13,118 bases of DNA. Origin: Nitrospina sp. Lineage in GTDB: Bacteria > Nitrospinota > Nitrospinia > Nitrospinales > VA-1. The stretch is from positions 1 through 13,118 of the forward strand of contig JABJCF010000368.1 in NCBI GenBank assembly GCA_018665625.1, read 5' to 3'. A program made the position numbers and the translations under genes. Below, in pieces: positions 7,017 to 13,118 of this stretch (the first letter of the stretch is position 1; every line of letters begins with the position of its first letter). The notes beneath the pieces were generated by a model. That model ran no database searches. It was not told the origin of the DNA and saw only the letters and a program-made list of their open reading frames with translations.

Positions 7017-8009
7017 TCAACTCTTCACAATAGATTTAATGGCATGGCCGATTTTTTGCCAGTTATCTTTCCCAGATAATAGAACAGCAATCGGCTCTTT
7101 TTCATAGACGATGGGATATTGCCTGAGAGTTATCAGCAATCCTTCTTCTGGGGCGGTGAGTTCTTCCAACCTCTTACCACTATAAATATCGCGGACCTCT
7201 CCAATTTTTTGTCCCTTTTTTAAATGGCTACCGACTTTCACTTCCTTAAGAAACATTCCCGCTGTTGAAGTTCGCAGGGATATTTCTTCATCGGGTTGAT
7301 AGATTCTGGTTTTAGTTTTGCTTTCATTTTTCTTACCACGGTTGTCTTTAAGAATTCCTTCTGCTTTCATAAAATTCAGAATTCCCTGAAATAGGGTTTC
7401 GCATTGCTGTGGATTAATTGTTCTGGGAGATCCCGCAGATATCATAACCGAAGAGGTATCCTGCATCTGCCATTGATAAAACAAGTTCACCTTTTGAATA
7501 GACGTTTCTTTCTGCCTGCGCACGGCCTCTATTTTTAAATCCCTACACATTGTTTTAATCCTGCCATCCTGTTTCTGTATTTGGATATGAGGAGCGTCTT
7601 CATAGTGTGGAGCCGCGGAGGCTAGGATAATGCCCCAGAAAGAATCTTTCGTGTGCTCGTAAAGAGTGGAAGCAATCGCCTCAGCGGTTTCGCCTTCAGG
7701 GTTCCCGGGGAATGCAAGGTCCATATCCATTCCATCCAAGGGCCATAATCTTGAACCCGATTGAACCGCGTTGACATTGACTACCGGGAAGGTTTGTACC
7801 TGCCCGGTCAGAGTGTAGTGAGGGTCAATACCTTCCACAACACTATCGAGAAACTGTGTGAGGTGCGAGTTTAGAAACAATCCATTCAAATGATCTCCCT
7901 GCAACCCGCTGACGATTGATAGAGGCTCGCCAGATTTACCCCATGTGTTTTTATAGAGCTGGAGATTGCCACCGAAAGGATTTGGAAGTGTGAGTATTTT
8001 TTCTTTCAT
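7017..8009 (-). CDS. M14 AspA/AstE-family protein lacking catalytic residues (probable pseudoenzyme)
   Basis: A 330-residue paralogue of the preceding gene product, with the same layout: an M14-like zinc-peptidase domain (about 1-215) and a C-terminal beta-rich domain (about 235-312). Where the active family has H-x-x-E (GLHGDE), this protein has GLQGDH (Gln37, His40). The LDINRTF substrate-binding motif is MDMDLAF (94-100). The DFH zinc-ligand segment is replaced by LAS (about 129-131), and the catalytic ETG is SAG (191-193). Zinc binding and hydrolysis are therefore unlikely. The reading frame is intact and full length, with a start that overlaps the upstream stop (ATGA at 8006-8009), so it is maintained rather than decaying. 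It may be a regulatory or structural partner of the active paralogue, or bind the ligand without hydrolysing it. An alternative is a different metal site using His40 and nearby residues. Confidence 0.78.
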   Translation of the reverse strand: MKEKILTLPNPFGGNLQLYKNTWGKSGEPLSIVSGLQGDHLNGLFLNSHLTQFLDSVVEGIDPHYTLTGQVQTFPVVNVNAVQSGSRLWPLDGMDMDLAFPGNPEGETAEAIASTLYEHTKDSFWGIILASAAPHYEDAPHIQIQKQDGRIKTMCRDLKIEAVRRQKETSIQKVNLFYQWQMQDTSSVMISAGSPRTINPQQCETLFQGILNFMKAEGILKDNRGKKNESKTKTRIYQPDEEISLRTSTAGMFLKEVKVGSHLKKGQKIGEVRDIYSGKRLEELTAPEEGLLITLRQYPIVYEKEPIAVLLSGKDNWQKIGHAIKSIVKS

Positions 8010-8956
8010 TTTTCTCGCAATACTTCGGCAATACGTGCCAGGGGCGAACCTTTATGGACCAACGGGTGTTCGCGAATCGTGAATAACAAACCAGAACAAG
8101 GGGAAACGATTTCTTTTAGAATACTCCCATCAACCGGGTCAATGAGCTTTCCAAGCATTTCCCCTTTTTCAAGGATTACTCCTGCCTCTACCTGTTTAAT
8201 AAATAAACCCGAATGAAGAGCTTGTACCATCACCACCTGATCCGGCTGAACTTGCTTGGCTTCTTTGACGGGTTCGGGAGTGATGTCGATTACTCCTGTT
8301 TCATTAAGAAGATTGACCATTCCCTTAAATATCTGGTCCCCGCTGTCTGGATGAATGCGAAGACAAATACCTGTCTCAATAACTAGTGTGGGAATCTTTG
8401 ATCTGTTCAGGTTATAACCTAAGGTTGACGAAAATATTTCTGCGTTAGGGTGAACCCATATCAAGTCCACATTGCATTTTTCCGCCAAAGGCAGCAGCTT
8501 TTTTTCAAAATCTTTTATGATCCGTATCTGCGGTATCTCCATCAGTTGGAGATTGCTGGAATGAAAATCAACCACAATATCTGAAGAAGATTTCAAGTCT
8601 TGCAATAAGGTTTTTGAGGTTTCTACAGCAAGGGAATCTGTTTGGTTTGAACCAAAGGTACGATTGATATCCAGAGAGAAGAAAGGCCAGAGTCGGGTTG
8701 CATTTTCCAGGGCCTGCGGGTTTACCGCCGGGTAAATATTTATTTCTCCTCGAATGGCTTCAGGATCCTTGGTTTCGAGTTCTTTAAGATACCGCAAAAG
8801 TTTATGGCAAATATAAAGACCTTCCATTTCATCGCCATGAAGTCCGGCTACAAATGAGACCCGAAGCTTGTCTGAACGCCCATGAAAATTATGTTTTAAG
8901 ATTTCAACAGGAGGGCCTAGCGGACTCTTAATGGAAAAGATACATTTTGTTTGCAC
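8006..8956 (-). CDS. M14 succinylglutamate desuccinylase/aspartoacylase-family deacylase
   Basis: A 316-residue zinc-dependent amidohydrolase of the AspA/AstE branch of the M14 family. Visible motifs: zinc ligands His40 and Glu43 in GLHGDE, the substrate carboxylate-binding DINR (96-99), the third zinc ligand His132 in VVDFHSS, and the catalytic Glu194 in VIETG. A C-terminal domain (about 240-310) has the Gly-rich beta pattern seen in the family's longer members. Such enzymes remove an acyl group from an N-acylated amino acid or related compound; the exact substrate is not readable. The GTG start is 4 bases after the NtrC-like gene's stop, with no strong ribosome binding site, so it is probably coupled. 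Co-transcription with nitrogen-type regulators hints at amino-acid or nitrogen scavenging. It is paired with a catalytically degenerate paralogue immediately downstream. Confidence 0.82.
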   Translation of the reverse strand: MQTKCIFSIKSPLGPPVEILKHNFHGRSDKLRVSFVAGLHGDEMEGLYICHKLLRYLKELETKDPEAIRGEINIYPAVNPQALENATRLWPFFSLDINRTFGSNQTDSLAVETSKTLLQDLKSSSDIVVDFHSSNLQLMEIPQIRIIKDFEKKLLPLAEKCNVDLIWVHPNAEIFSSTLGYNLNRSKIPTLVIETGICLRIHPDSGDQIFKGMVNLLNETGVIDITPEPVKEAKQVQPDQVVMVQALHSGLFIKQVEAGVILEKGEMLGKLIDPVDGSILKEIVSPCSGLLFTIREHPLVHKGSPLARIAEVLREK

Positions 8957-8960
8957 GAGA

Positions 8961-10409
8961 TTATTGAACGCGGCCTTTTTTTATTTCGATTTGCATGGCA
9001 TCGATTTTTCTTTTTAAAGTATTCCGGTTGATTCCAAGGGCCTTGGCGGCAGCGACTTGTTTTCCAGAATAGGTTCCAAGAATGATTTCAAAAAGATTCT
9101 TTTCTACCTTTTGAATGAGCGTGTCATACAATATTCCCTCTTTCTCCAAATTCTGTCCCTGTAGGAAATCGCGAATGAGCTGATTCAACCTATCATCCCA
9201 TTGGCTTGATGATTCCCCTTCCTCCTGAAGGTGCGCCGGAAGATGCTCTGGCAAGATAGGACCAGAAAGTGCGAGCATTACCGCACGCTTGATAACATTT
9301 TCCAGTTCCCGAATATTACCCTGCCAGTGATAACCGCTCAAAATACGTTCTACATCTGGGGAAAGGTATACCGTTCCACGAGCCAATGTCTTTGAATAAC
9401 GACTGAGAAAGTGGCTGGCTAATAGAGGGACATCTTCCAGTCTTTCTCTTAACGGAGGCATATCGATATGAATAACATTGAGGCGATGGTACAAATCTTC
9501 ACGGAATTTTTTCTGATCGATCAATTCGAGTAAGTTTTGGTTAGTTGCCGAGAGGATACGCACGTTTGCGCGCAGAGGCTCTTTTCCCCCCACTCTATAA
9601 TATTCATTGTTTTGCAAAACACGTAATATCTTTGCCTGCAATGGCAGCTCCATGTCTCCAATTTCGTCAAGAAACAAAGTTCCACCATCAGCTTGTTGAA
9701 ACTTTCCTATTTTTGTTTCTACTGCACCGGTAAATGCCCCCCGCTCATGACCAAACAATTCTGACTCCAGAAGTTCTCTTGCAATAGCGGCACAGTTGAT
9801 ACAGATAAAAGGCTTGTCTTTTCTTTGCGAATAGTGGTGCAAGGTGCTGGCGATCATTTCCTTGCCGGTTCCGCTTTCGCCTGTAATAAGAATGGATAAA
9901 TCCGAACCTGCTGATTTTCCGATGGTCTTGAAAATTTCCTGCATTTGTTTGCTTTTGCCGATAATTGCATTCTTCTCATTTTCGGTTGAGGTAGATAGAC
10001 TTTGCGAGGACTCAGGTTCTTTAGGGGCAGAGAAGGATTGCGCAGTTTTTGCTTTTTCTATCAGTTTATAAACATCATCAAAGTCGAAAGGTTTGGCAAG
10101 GTAGTCGTAAGCCCCCAGTCGCATTGCTTCAATCGTATTGTTCATGGAATCCTGAGCGGTCATCAATACTATTTTCAATTCAGGACGAAATTGCCGGGAC
10201 TGTTCCATTAATTCGAGACCGCTGATGCCTTCCATAAAAATATCTGAGAACATCATGAGGTATTCATTTTTCTGGAGCAGGTCCAGGGCTTTTTCCCCAC
10301 TGGTCGCCGTATCTACGAGGTAATTGTTTTTCCCCAGACCTTTTTTCAAAATCCAGAGAATACTTTCTTCGTCATCGACAATAAGAATTTTATGTTGATC
10401 GGAGCTCAT
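8961..10409 (-). CDS. ntrC: NtrC-type sigma-54-dependent response regulator
   Basis: A 482-residue three-domain activator. The receiver domain (about 7-120) has the acidic pair Asp12/Asp13, phospho-acceptor Asp56, Thr84 and Lys106. The AAA+ domain (about 148-380) has Walker A GESGTGKE (177-184), the sigma-54-contacting GAFTGA loop (224-229), Walker B TLFLDE (244-249) and FREDLYHRL (302-310). The C-terminal Fis-type helix-turn-helix includes KQVAAAKALGINRNTLKRK (450-468), close to NtrC proteins. When phosphorylated by its kinase it would activate transcription from sigma-54 promoters. AGAGG overlapping the end of the kinase gene is a possible ribosome binding site; the gap to the kinase gene is 12 bp. 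The NtrC label rests on the C terminus and on pairing with an NtrB-like kinase; other AtoC/ZraR-type regulators share the architecture. Confidence 0.87.
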   Translation of the reverse strand: MSSDQHKILIVDDEESILWILKKGLGKNNYLVDTATSGEKALDLLQKNEYLMMFSDIFMEGISGLELMEQSRQFRPELKIVLMTAQDSMNNTIEAMRLGAYDYLAKPFDFDDVYKLIEKAKTAQSFSAPKEPESSQSLSTSTENEKNAIIGKSKQMQEIFKTIGKSAGSDLSILITGESGTGKEMIASTLHHYSQRKDKPFICINCAAIARELLESELFGHERGAFTGAVETKIGKFQQADGGTLFLDEIGDMELPLQAKILRVLQNNEYYRVGGKEPLRANVRILSATNQNLLELIDQKKFREDLYHRLNVIHIDMPPLRERLEDVPLLASHFLSRYSKTLARGTVYLSPDVERILSGYHWQGNIRELENVIKRAVMLALSGPILPEHLPAHLQEEGESSSQWDDRLNQLIRDFLQGQNLEKEGILYDTLIQKVEKNLFEIILGTYSGKQVAAAKALGINRNTLKRKIDAMQIEIKKGRVQ

Positions 10410-10421
10410 ATATTTATCTTA

Positions 10422-11510
10422 TCACCTCTGACGAATAGGCAAAAACACTTGTACCGTGGTGCCCAATCCTTTTTCAGAAGTGACCTTAATTTTTCCGTGG
10501 TGGTCTTCTACAATTTTCAAAGAGATTGGCAAACCCAACCCGCTGCCCTTACTTTTGGTCGTGTAGAAAGGCGTAAATAGTTTTTTCTGCGTCTCTTCAT
10601 CCATTCCTTCTCCAGAGTCAATGATTTCCACAGCTATATTTTGGCGAGGCACACTGGCTATAGGTGTTTTCACAGCAAAGCCTGAGCTGACGCGTGTAAC
10701 AATTTGCACAATGCCGCCTTTTCTCGAAGCCTCAATTGCATTTTTTATAAGGTTTAAGAATACCTGCTTTAGCTGGTCTTCATCGGCTTCGATAAGCGGT
10801 AGGCTGGGATCATAAATTTGCTGGAACCGTCCATTTTTACGGGCCAGAGTTTCTTTCTCCAACATCAATATTTCTTCAAGGACTTTATGAATATTAGTTT
10901 TTTGTAATTTAAGGTCAATGGGTTTTGCAAGATCCATCATTCGCTTGACCAGTAAATTTATCCGATCCACCTCGTTTATAACCACATCGATGTATTCTCG
11001 GTGCGCATTCTTTTCTATGTCATGGCGTAATAATTGTGCAGAGCCGCGGATCCCTCCCAACGGGTTTCTAATTTCATGGGCAAGGCCCATTGCCAGGGCT
11101 CCCAGGTTTGTCAGGTGGTCTGCGGGCCGTTGCTGTTCTTCTAACTCCCGAATCAGGCTCATATTTTTAATAAGGATTATGACGCCTTGAATAGAATCAT
11201 CAGACTCAAGATAGGGGGATAAGGTCAGGTTGGCGGGGAAATGGATAGAAGCTGTTTTTCGCGCCCCGTTTGCCTCTACATCATGGTAGCAAGCCCCGGT
11301 GACAAGTACTTTACGAACTTTGTCGAGGAGTTGTGACTGTCGTGGAAAAAGTTCATCAAGAGGCCGGTTGACGATGGAATCTCTGGATTTGTGGAACAAA
11401 TCTTCGACAGCTAGGTTGCTATGTAAAATGGAAAGCGAGGGGGAGACTAGAATTAATCCATCTATGAGAGAGAAAAAAATATTTTGGTGTATGCGGTCAG
11501 GTTCTTTCAT
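10422..11510 (-). CDS. ntrB: NtrB-like cytoplasmic sensor histidine kinase
   Basis: A 362-residue kinase with no membrane span, so the signal must be cytoplasmic. An N-terminal PAS-like region (about 12-120) is followed by the dimerisation/phospho-acceptor box GLAHEIRNPLGGIRGSAQLL (142-161), with His145. This wording is characteristic of NtrB/GlnL. The ATPase domain shows the N box (around FLNLIKNAIE, 251-260), G1 DSGEGM (298-303), FYTTK (315-319) and G2 GSGLGLP (322-328). NtrB autophosphorylates and also dephosphorylates NtrC, usually under control of a PII protein reading nitrogen status; no PII or glutamine synthetase gene is in view. The ATG is 9 bases after the zinc-ribbon gene stop, with no clear ribosome binding site, and is probably coupled. 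Confidence 0.85.
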   Translation of the reverse strand: MKEPDRIHQNIFFSLIDGLILVSPSLSILHSNLAVEDLFHKSRDSIVNRPLDELFPRQSQLLDKVRKVLVTGACYHDVEANGARKTASIHFPANLTLSPYLESDDSIQGVIILIKNMSLIRELEEQQRPADHLTNLGALAMGLAHEIRNPLGGIRGSAQLLRHDIEKNAHREYIDVVINEVDRINLLVKRMMDLAKPIDLKLQKTNIHKVLEEILMLEKETLARKNGRFQQIYDPSLPLIEADEDQLKQVFLNLIKNAIEASRKGGIVQIVTRVSSGFAVKTPIASVPRQNIAVEIIDSGEGMDEETQKKLFTPFYTTKSKGSGLGLPISLKIVEDHHGKIKVTSEKGLGTTVQVFLPIRQR

Positions 11511-11519
11511 AGGGCTGGG

Positions 11520-11912
11520 TTATTTTGAACCCTTGGCCTTTTTAGACTTTCCACTTGAGTAAGGACTTTTTGGAGTTGTTTTTTTAGCCGGCGCGGGCGC
11601 GGGTGCCTTTTCTTTTTTTTCTGCTGCCGGAGCTTTCGTGTCCGCCGCTGGCGCGGGAGAACCATCGCCACTACCTGATTGTTTGCTTTCTTGTTCCCAT
11701 CCTTTTTTGCGAGCTTCTGATGGATAGTCAGAGGCATACCACCCAGAACCCTTGAGGATGAACCCTGATGCAGAAACCACCCGGCGCACCTTGCCATTAT
11801 CTTTACCATCGCAACCCAGGCCTTTGCAGGTTTTCAAAGGTTTCGCGGAGATAGCCTGCATAGCCTCAAAGGTGACTCCACATTTATCACATTCATATTC
11901 GTAAATTGGCAT
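11520..11912 (-). CDS. FmdB-family zinc-ribbon protein with Ala/Pro/Lys tail
   Basis: A 130-residue protein beginning MPIYEYECDKCG, the signature of the FmdB-type putative regulatory domain (about 1-62). The first metal pair is Cys8/Cys11. The second is Cys29/Cys34 (TCKGLGC), spaced C-x4-C rather than the usual C-x2-C. The conserved GFILKGSGWYASDY (50-63) follows, typical of the family's end. Residues about 75-130 form a low-complexity, probably disordered tail rich in Ala, Pro, Lys and Ser, ending very basic. The family's molecular role is not established; annotations of it as a regulator are by name only. GGAG about 10 bases before the ATG is a good ribosome binding site, and this is likely the first gene of the leftward five-gene operon. 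The tail differs in composition from its neighbours. Confidence 0.82.
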   Translation of the reverse strand: MPIYEYECDKCGVTFEAMQAISAKPLKTCKGLGCDGKDNGKVRRVVSASGFILKGSGWYASDYPSEARKKGWEQESKQSGSGDGSPAPAADTKAPAAEKKEKAPAPAPAKKTTPKSPYSSGKSKKAKGSK

Positions 11913-11954
11913 AAATCATACTCTCCAGAATTTTATTGGGTCGAAACATTCTAA

Positions 11955-11985
11955 GGATTATAAGAATAAATAAGATTTATAATCC
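11955..11985. repeat. 9-bp perfect inverted repeat between ilvE and the zinc-ribbon operon
   Basis: Arms GGATTATAA (11955-11963) and TTATAATCC (11977-11985) flank a 13-base AT-rich spacer. The repeat lies 43 bp upstream of the zinc-ribbon gene start and 39 bp after the ilvE stop on the same strand. Each arm contains a TATAAT-like element when read on one strand or the other. It could be a regulator site over the promoter of the leftward operon, or a weak hairpin ending ilvE transcription. No U-run of terminator quality follows. Confidence 0.35.
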
Positions 11986-12024
11986 CTATTGGCAAACAGC
12001 TTTTATTTTATAGCAAAACCCGTT

Positions 12025-12942
12025 TTATACCGGGGTGAGCCATTTGCTAAATTTCGGATTACTGCCACGAGCAATCTCGAAAAAGGTCTGTTGGATTTTA
12101 TCTGTAATGGGTCCCTTTTTTCCTGAGCCAATGGTTCGGCCATCGACTTCGCGAACAGGCGTTATCTCTGCAGCCGTTCCGCTAAGAAAAATTTCTTCTG
12201 CAATATAAAGCTCATCACGGGTAATGTTTCTTTCAATTAACTCTATGCCGAGTTCCTTACAGATTTCAATGACGGCGTCACGCGTGATTCCATCCAGGTT
12301 CGAACAGGAAAGGGCCGGCGTATGCAACTTACCCTTTGAATAAATAAAAATATTCTCGCCAGAACCTTCAGATACGAACCCATTTGGGTCGAGCATAATG
12401 CCTTCATCGTATCCATCGCGATGCGCTTCTGCCTTGGCTAAAATGGAATTTATATAGTTTCCACATGCCTTTGCCTTGGTCATCGTGATGTTTATGTGAT
12501 GTCGGGTGATGGAAGAAATTCGTACACGAATTCCTTTATTCAGACCATCTTCCCCAAGATAGGTTCCCCAAGGCCATGCAGCAATAGCACAACGAACATC
12601 AACACCTACCGGGTTAAGACCCATCTTATTATCCCCAAGAAAAACAATGGGGCGGATATAGCATTCCTCCAGTTTGTTTTCGCGGACAACCTGAACGATG
12701 GCGTCATAAATTTCTTTATTTGAAAAAGGCACTTCGATTCCCAGAATGACGGCAGACTGAAACAAACGGTCGACATGCTCCTGAAGCCGAAATATTGCAG
12801 AACCATTTTCTTGGGAGTTGTAGCAGCGAATTCCTTCAAAAACTCCCATGCCATAATGAAGAGTATGGGTCAGGACATGAACATTGGCTTCATGCCAGGG
12901 AACCAGCTTCCCATCCATCCAGATTTTTTCTGATTTTTCCAA
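12025..12942 (-). CDS. ilvE: Branched-chain-amino-acid aminotransferase
   Basis: A 305-residue PLP fold-type IV transaminase, close in length and motifs to bacterial IlvE. Visible features: [16 protein letters not shown] (26-41), YIRPIVFLG (95-103), the PLP Lys158 in AKACGNY (157-163), [10 protein letters not shown] (191-200) including the cofactor-binding Glu, GITRDAV (218-224) and [11 protein letters not shown] (253-263). It interconverts leucine, isoleucine and valine with their 2-keto acids using glutamate/2-oxoglutarate in the cytoplasm. The start is taken as TTG 12942: AGAGG lies just upstream, and the extra residues before KIWMDG match the family N terminus; an internal ATG at Met9 would cut into the conserved WMDG. 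The gene lies 112 bp upstream of the zinc-ribbon operon on the same strand, and read-through is possible. Confidence 0.95.
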   Translation of the reverse strand: MEKSEKIWMDGKLVPWHEANVHVLTHTLHYGMGVFEGIRCYNSQENGSAIFRLQEHVDRLFQSAVILGIEVPFSNKEIYDAIVQVVRENKLEECYIRPIVFLGDNKMGLNPVGVDVRCAIAAWPWGTYLGEDGLNKGIRVRISSITRHHINITMTKAKACGNYINSILAKAEAHRDGYDEGIMLDPNGFVSEGSGENIFIYSKGKLHTPALSCSNLDGITRDAVIEICKELGIELIERNITRDELYIAEEIFLSGTAAEITPVREVDGRTIGSGKKGPITDKIQQTFFEIARGSNPKFSKWLTPV

Positions 12943-12966
12943 AAGAGCCTCTTTTTTTCGAGATAT

Positions 12967-12994
12967 AAGATATATTTTCTAAAAATAGTGTAAA
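12967..12994 (-). promoter_or_regulatory. Possible ilvE promoter
   Basis: On the minus strand, TTTACA (12989-12994) and TATCTT (12967-12972) are separated by 16 bp, about 25 bp before the TTG start of ilvE. Both hexamers are partial matches in AT-rich DNA, so this is a tentative sigma-70-like promoter. Confidence 0.3.
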
Positions 12995-13042
12995 GTTAGA
13001 TATTATTGGCCCTTACGCTGAAAATCAAGGCAAATAAATGCG

Positions 13043-13071
13043 TTGACATGGTATTATAGGTCTGATATTTT
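13043..13071 (+). promoter_or_regulatory. Sigma-70-like promoter for the tRNA gene
   Basis: A perfect -35 TTGACA (13043-13048) is followed after 17 bp by TATTTT (13066-13071), a 4-of-6 match to the -10 consensus. The predicted start falls about 20 bp before the tRNA 5' end, which is normal for tRNA transcription units. The strong -35 and the position make this the best promoter in the window. Confidence 0.6.
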
Positions 13072-13099
13072 CCACATCTTGCTTTTGCTATTCAAGAAG

Positions 13100-13118
13100 G
13101 GGCCGCTAGCTCAGTTGG
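13100..13118 (+). tRNA. 5' end of a tRNA gene (truncated by the window edge)
   Basis: GGGCCGC would form the 5' acceptor strand, followed by T8, A9 and the D-arm start GCTCAGTTGG with the conserved A14 and G18-G19. Only 19 bases are present, so the anticodon and amino acid cannot be read. A GGGCCGC acceptor occurs in some bacterial tRNA-Lys genes, but that is only a guess. A promoter-like sequence lies just upstream. Confidence 0.75.

Noticed and set aside
11507..11809. 100-codon minus-strand ORF rich in Arg/Lys/Gln
   Set aside because: It is a frame-shifted shadow of the low-complexity Ala/Pro/Lys tail of the zinc-ribbon gene.
12019..12034. CCCG/CGGG hairpin with a short U-run at the ilvE 3' end
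   Set aside because: The stem is only 4 bp and overlaps the stop codon; too weak to call a terminator.

Overview
The window looks like chromosomal DNA of a Gram-negative bacterium. It is moderately AT-rich and carries NtrB/NtrC-type nitrogen regulation with a sigma-54 activator, a class IV branched-chain aminotransferase, and envelope acyl-transfer genes whose soluble domains sit behind single N-terminal membrane anchors. I cannot assign a phylum from the sequence alone. The gene families would fit a deltaproteobacterial or Nitrospinota-like genome, but that is a weak inference.

Left third (1-6544, + strand): an envelope-acylation locus resembling the Gram-positive dlt (D-alanylation) system but rearranged and partly duplicated. 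The order is: DltD-like SGNH protein (5' end cut off by the window), DltB-like MBOAT acyltransferase, a 40-residue DltX-like peptide, an acyl carrier protein, a second DltD-like protein, a second MBOAT, a second 41-residue DltX-like peptide, and an AMP-forming ligase. Both micro-proteins end in FRYVWF, matching the C-terminal F-x-Y-x-x-F motif of DltX. Inferred flow: the ligase activates an acyl group and loads it on the carrier protein; an MBOAT and its peptide pass it across the inner membrane; the SGNH protein delivers it to, or removes it from, an extracytoplasmic polymer. One visible ligase/carrier pair serves two export modules. The ligase has features of acyl-CoA-synthetase-like enzymes rather than amino-acid-activating ones, so the transferred group may not be D-alanine.

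Middle (6545-7016): a promoter-like -10 box, a small two-helix membrane protein of unknown function, and a convergent junction with no convincing terminator.

Right half (7017-11912, - strand): a tightly packed five-gene operon read leftward: FmdB-type zinc ribbon, NtrB-like histidine kinase, NtrC-like sigma-54 activator, and two M14/AspA-AstE-family proteins. The first M14 protein keeps all catalytic and zinc residues. The second has lost essentially all of them and looks like a pseudoenzyme partner. Right end (12025-13118): ilvE (leftward), then, read rightward from the intervening 157 bp, a sigma-70-like promoter and the first 19 bases of a tRNA gene. No CRISPR array, insertion sequence or phage gene was seen.
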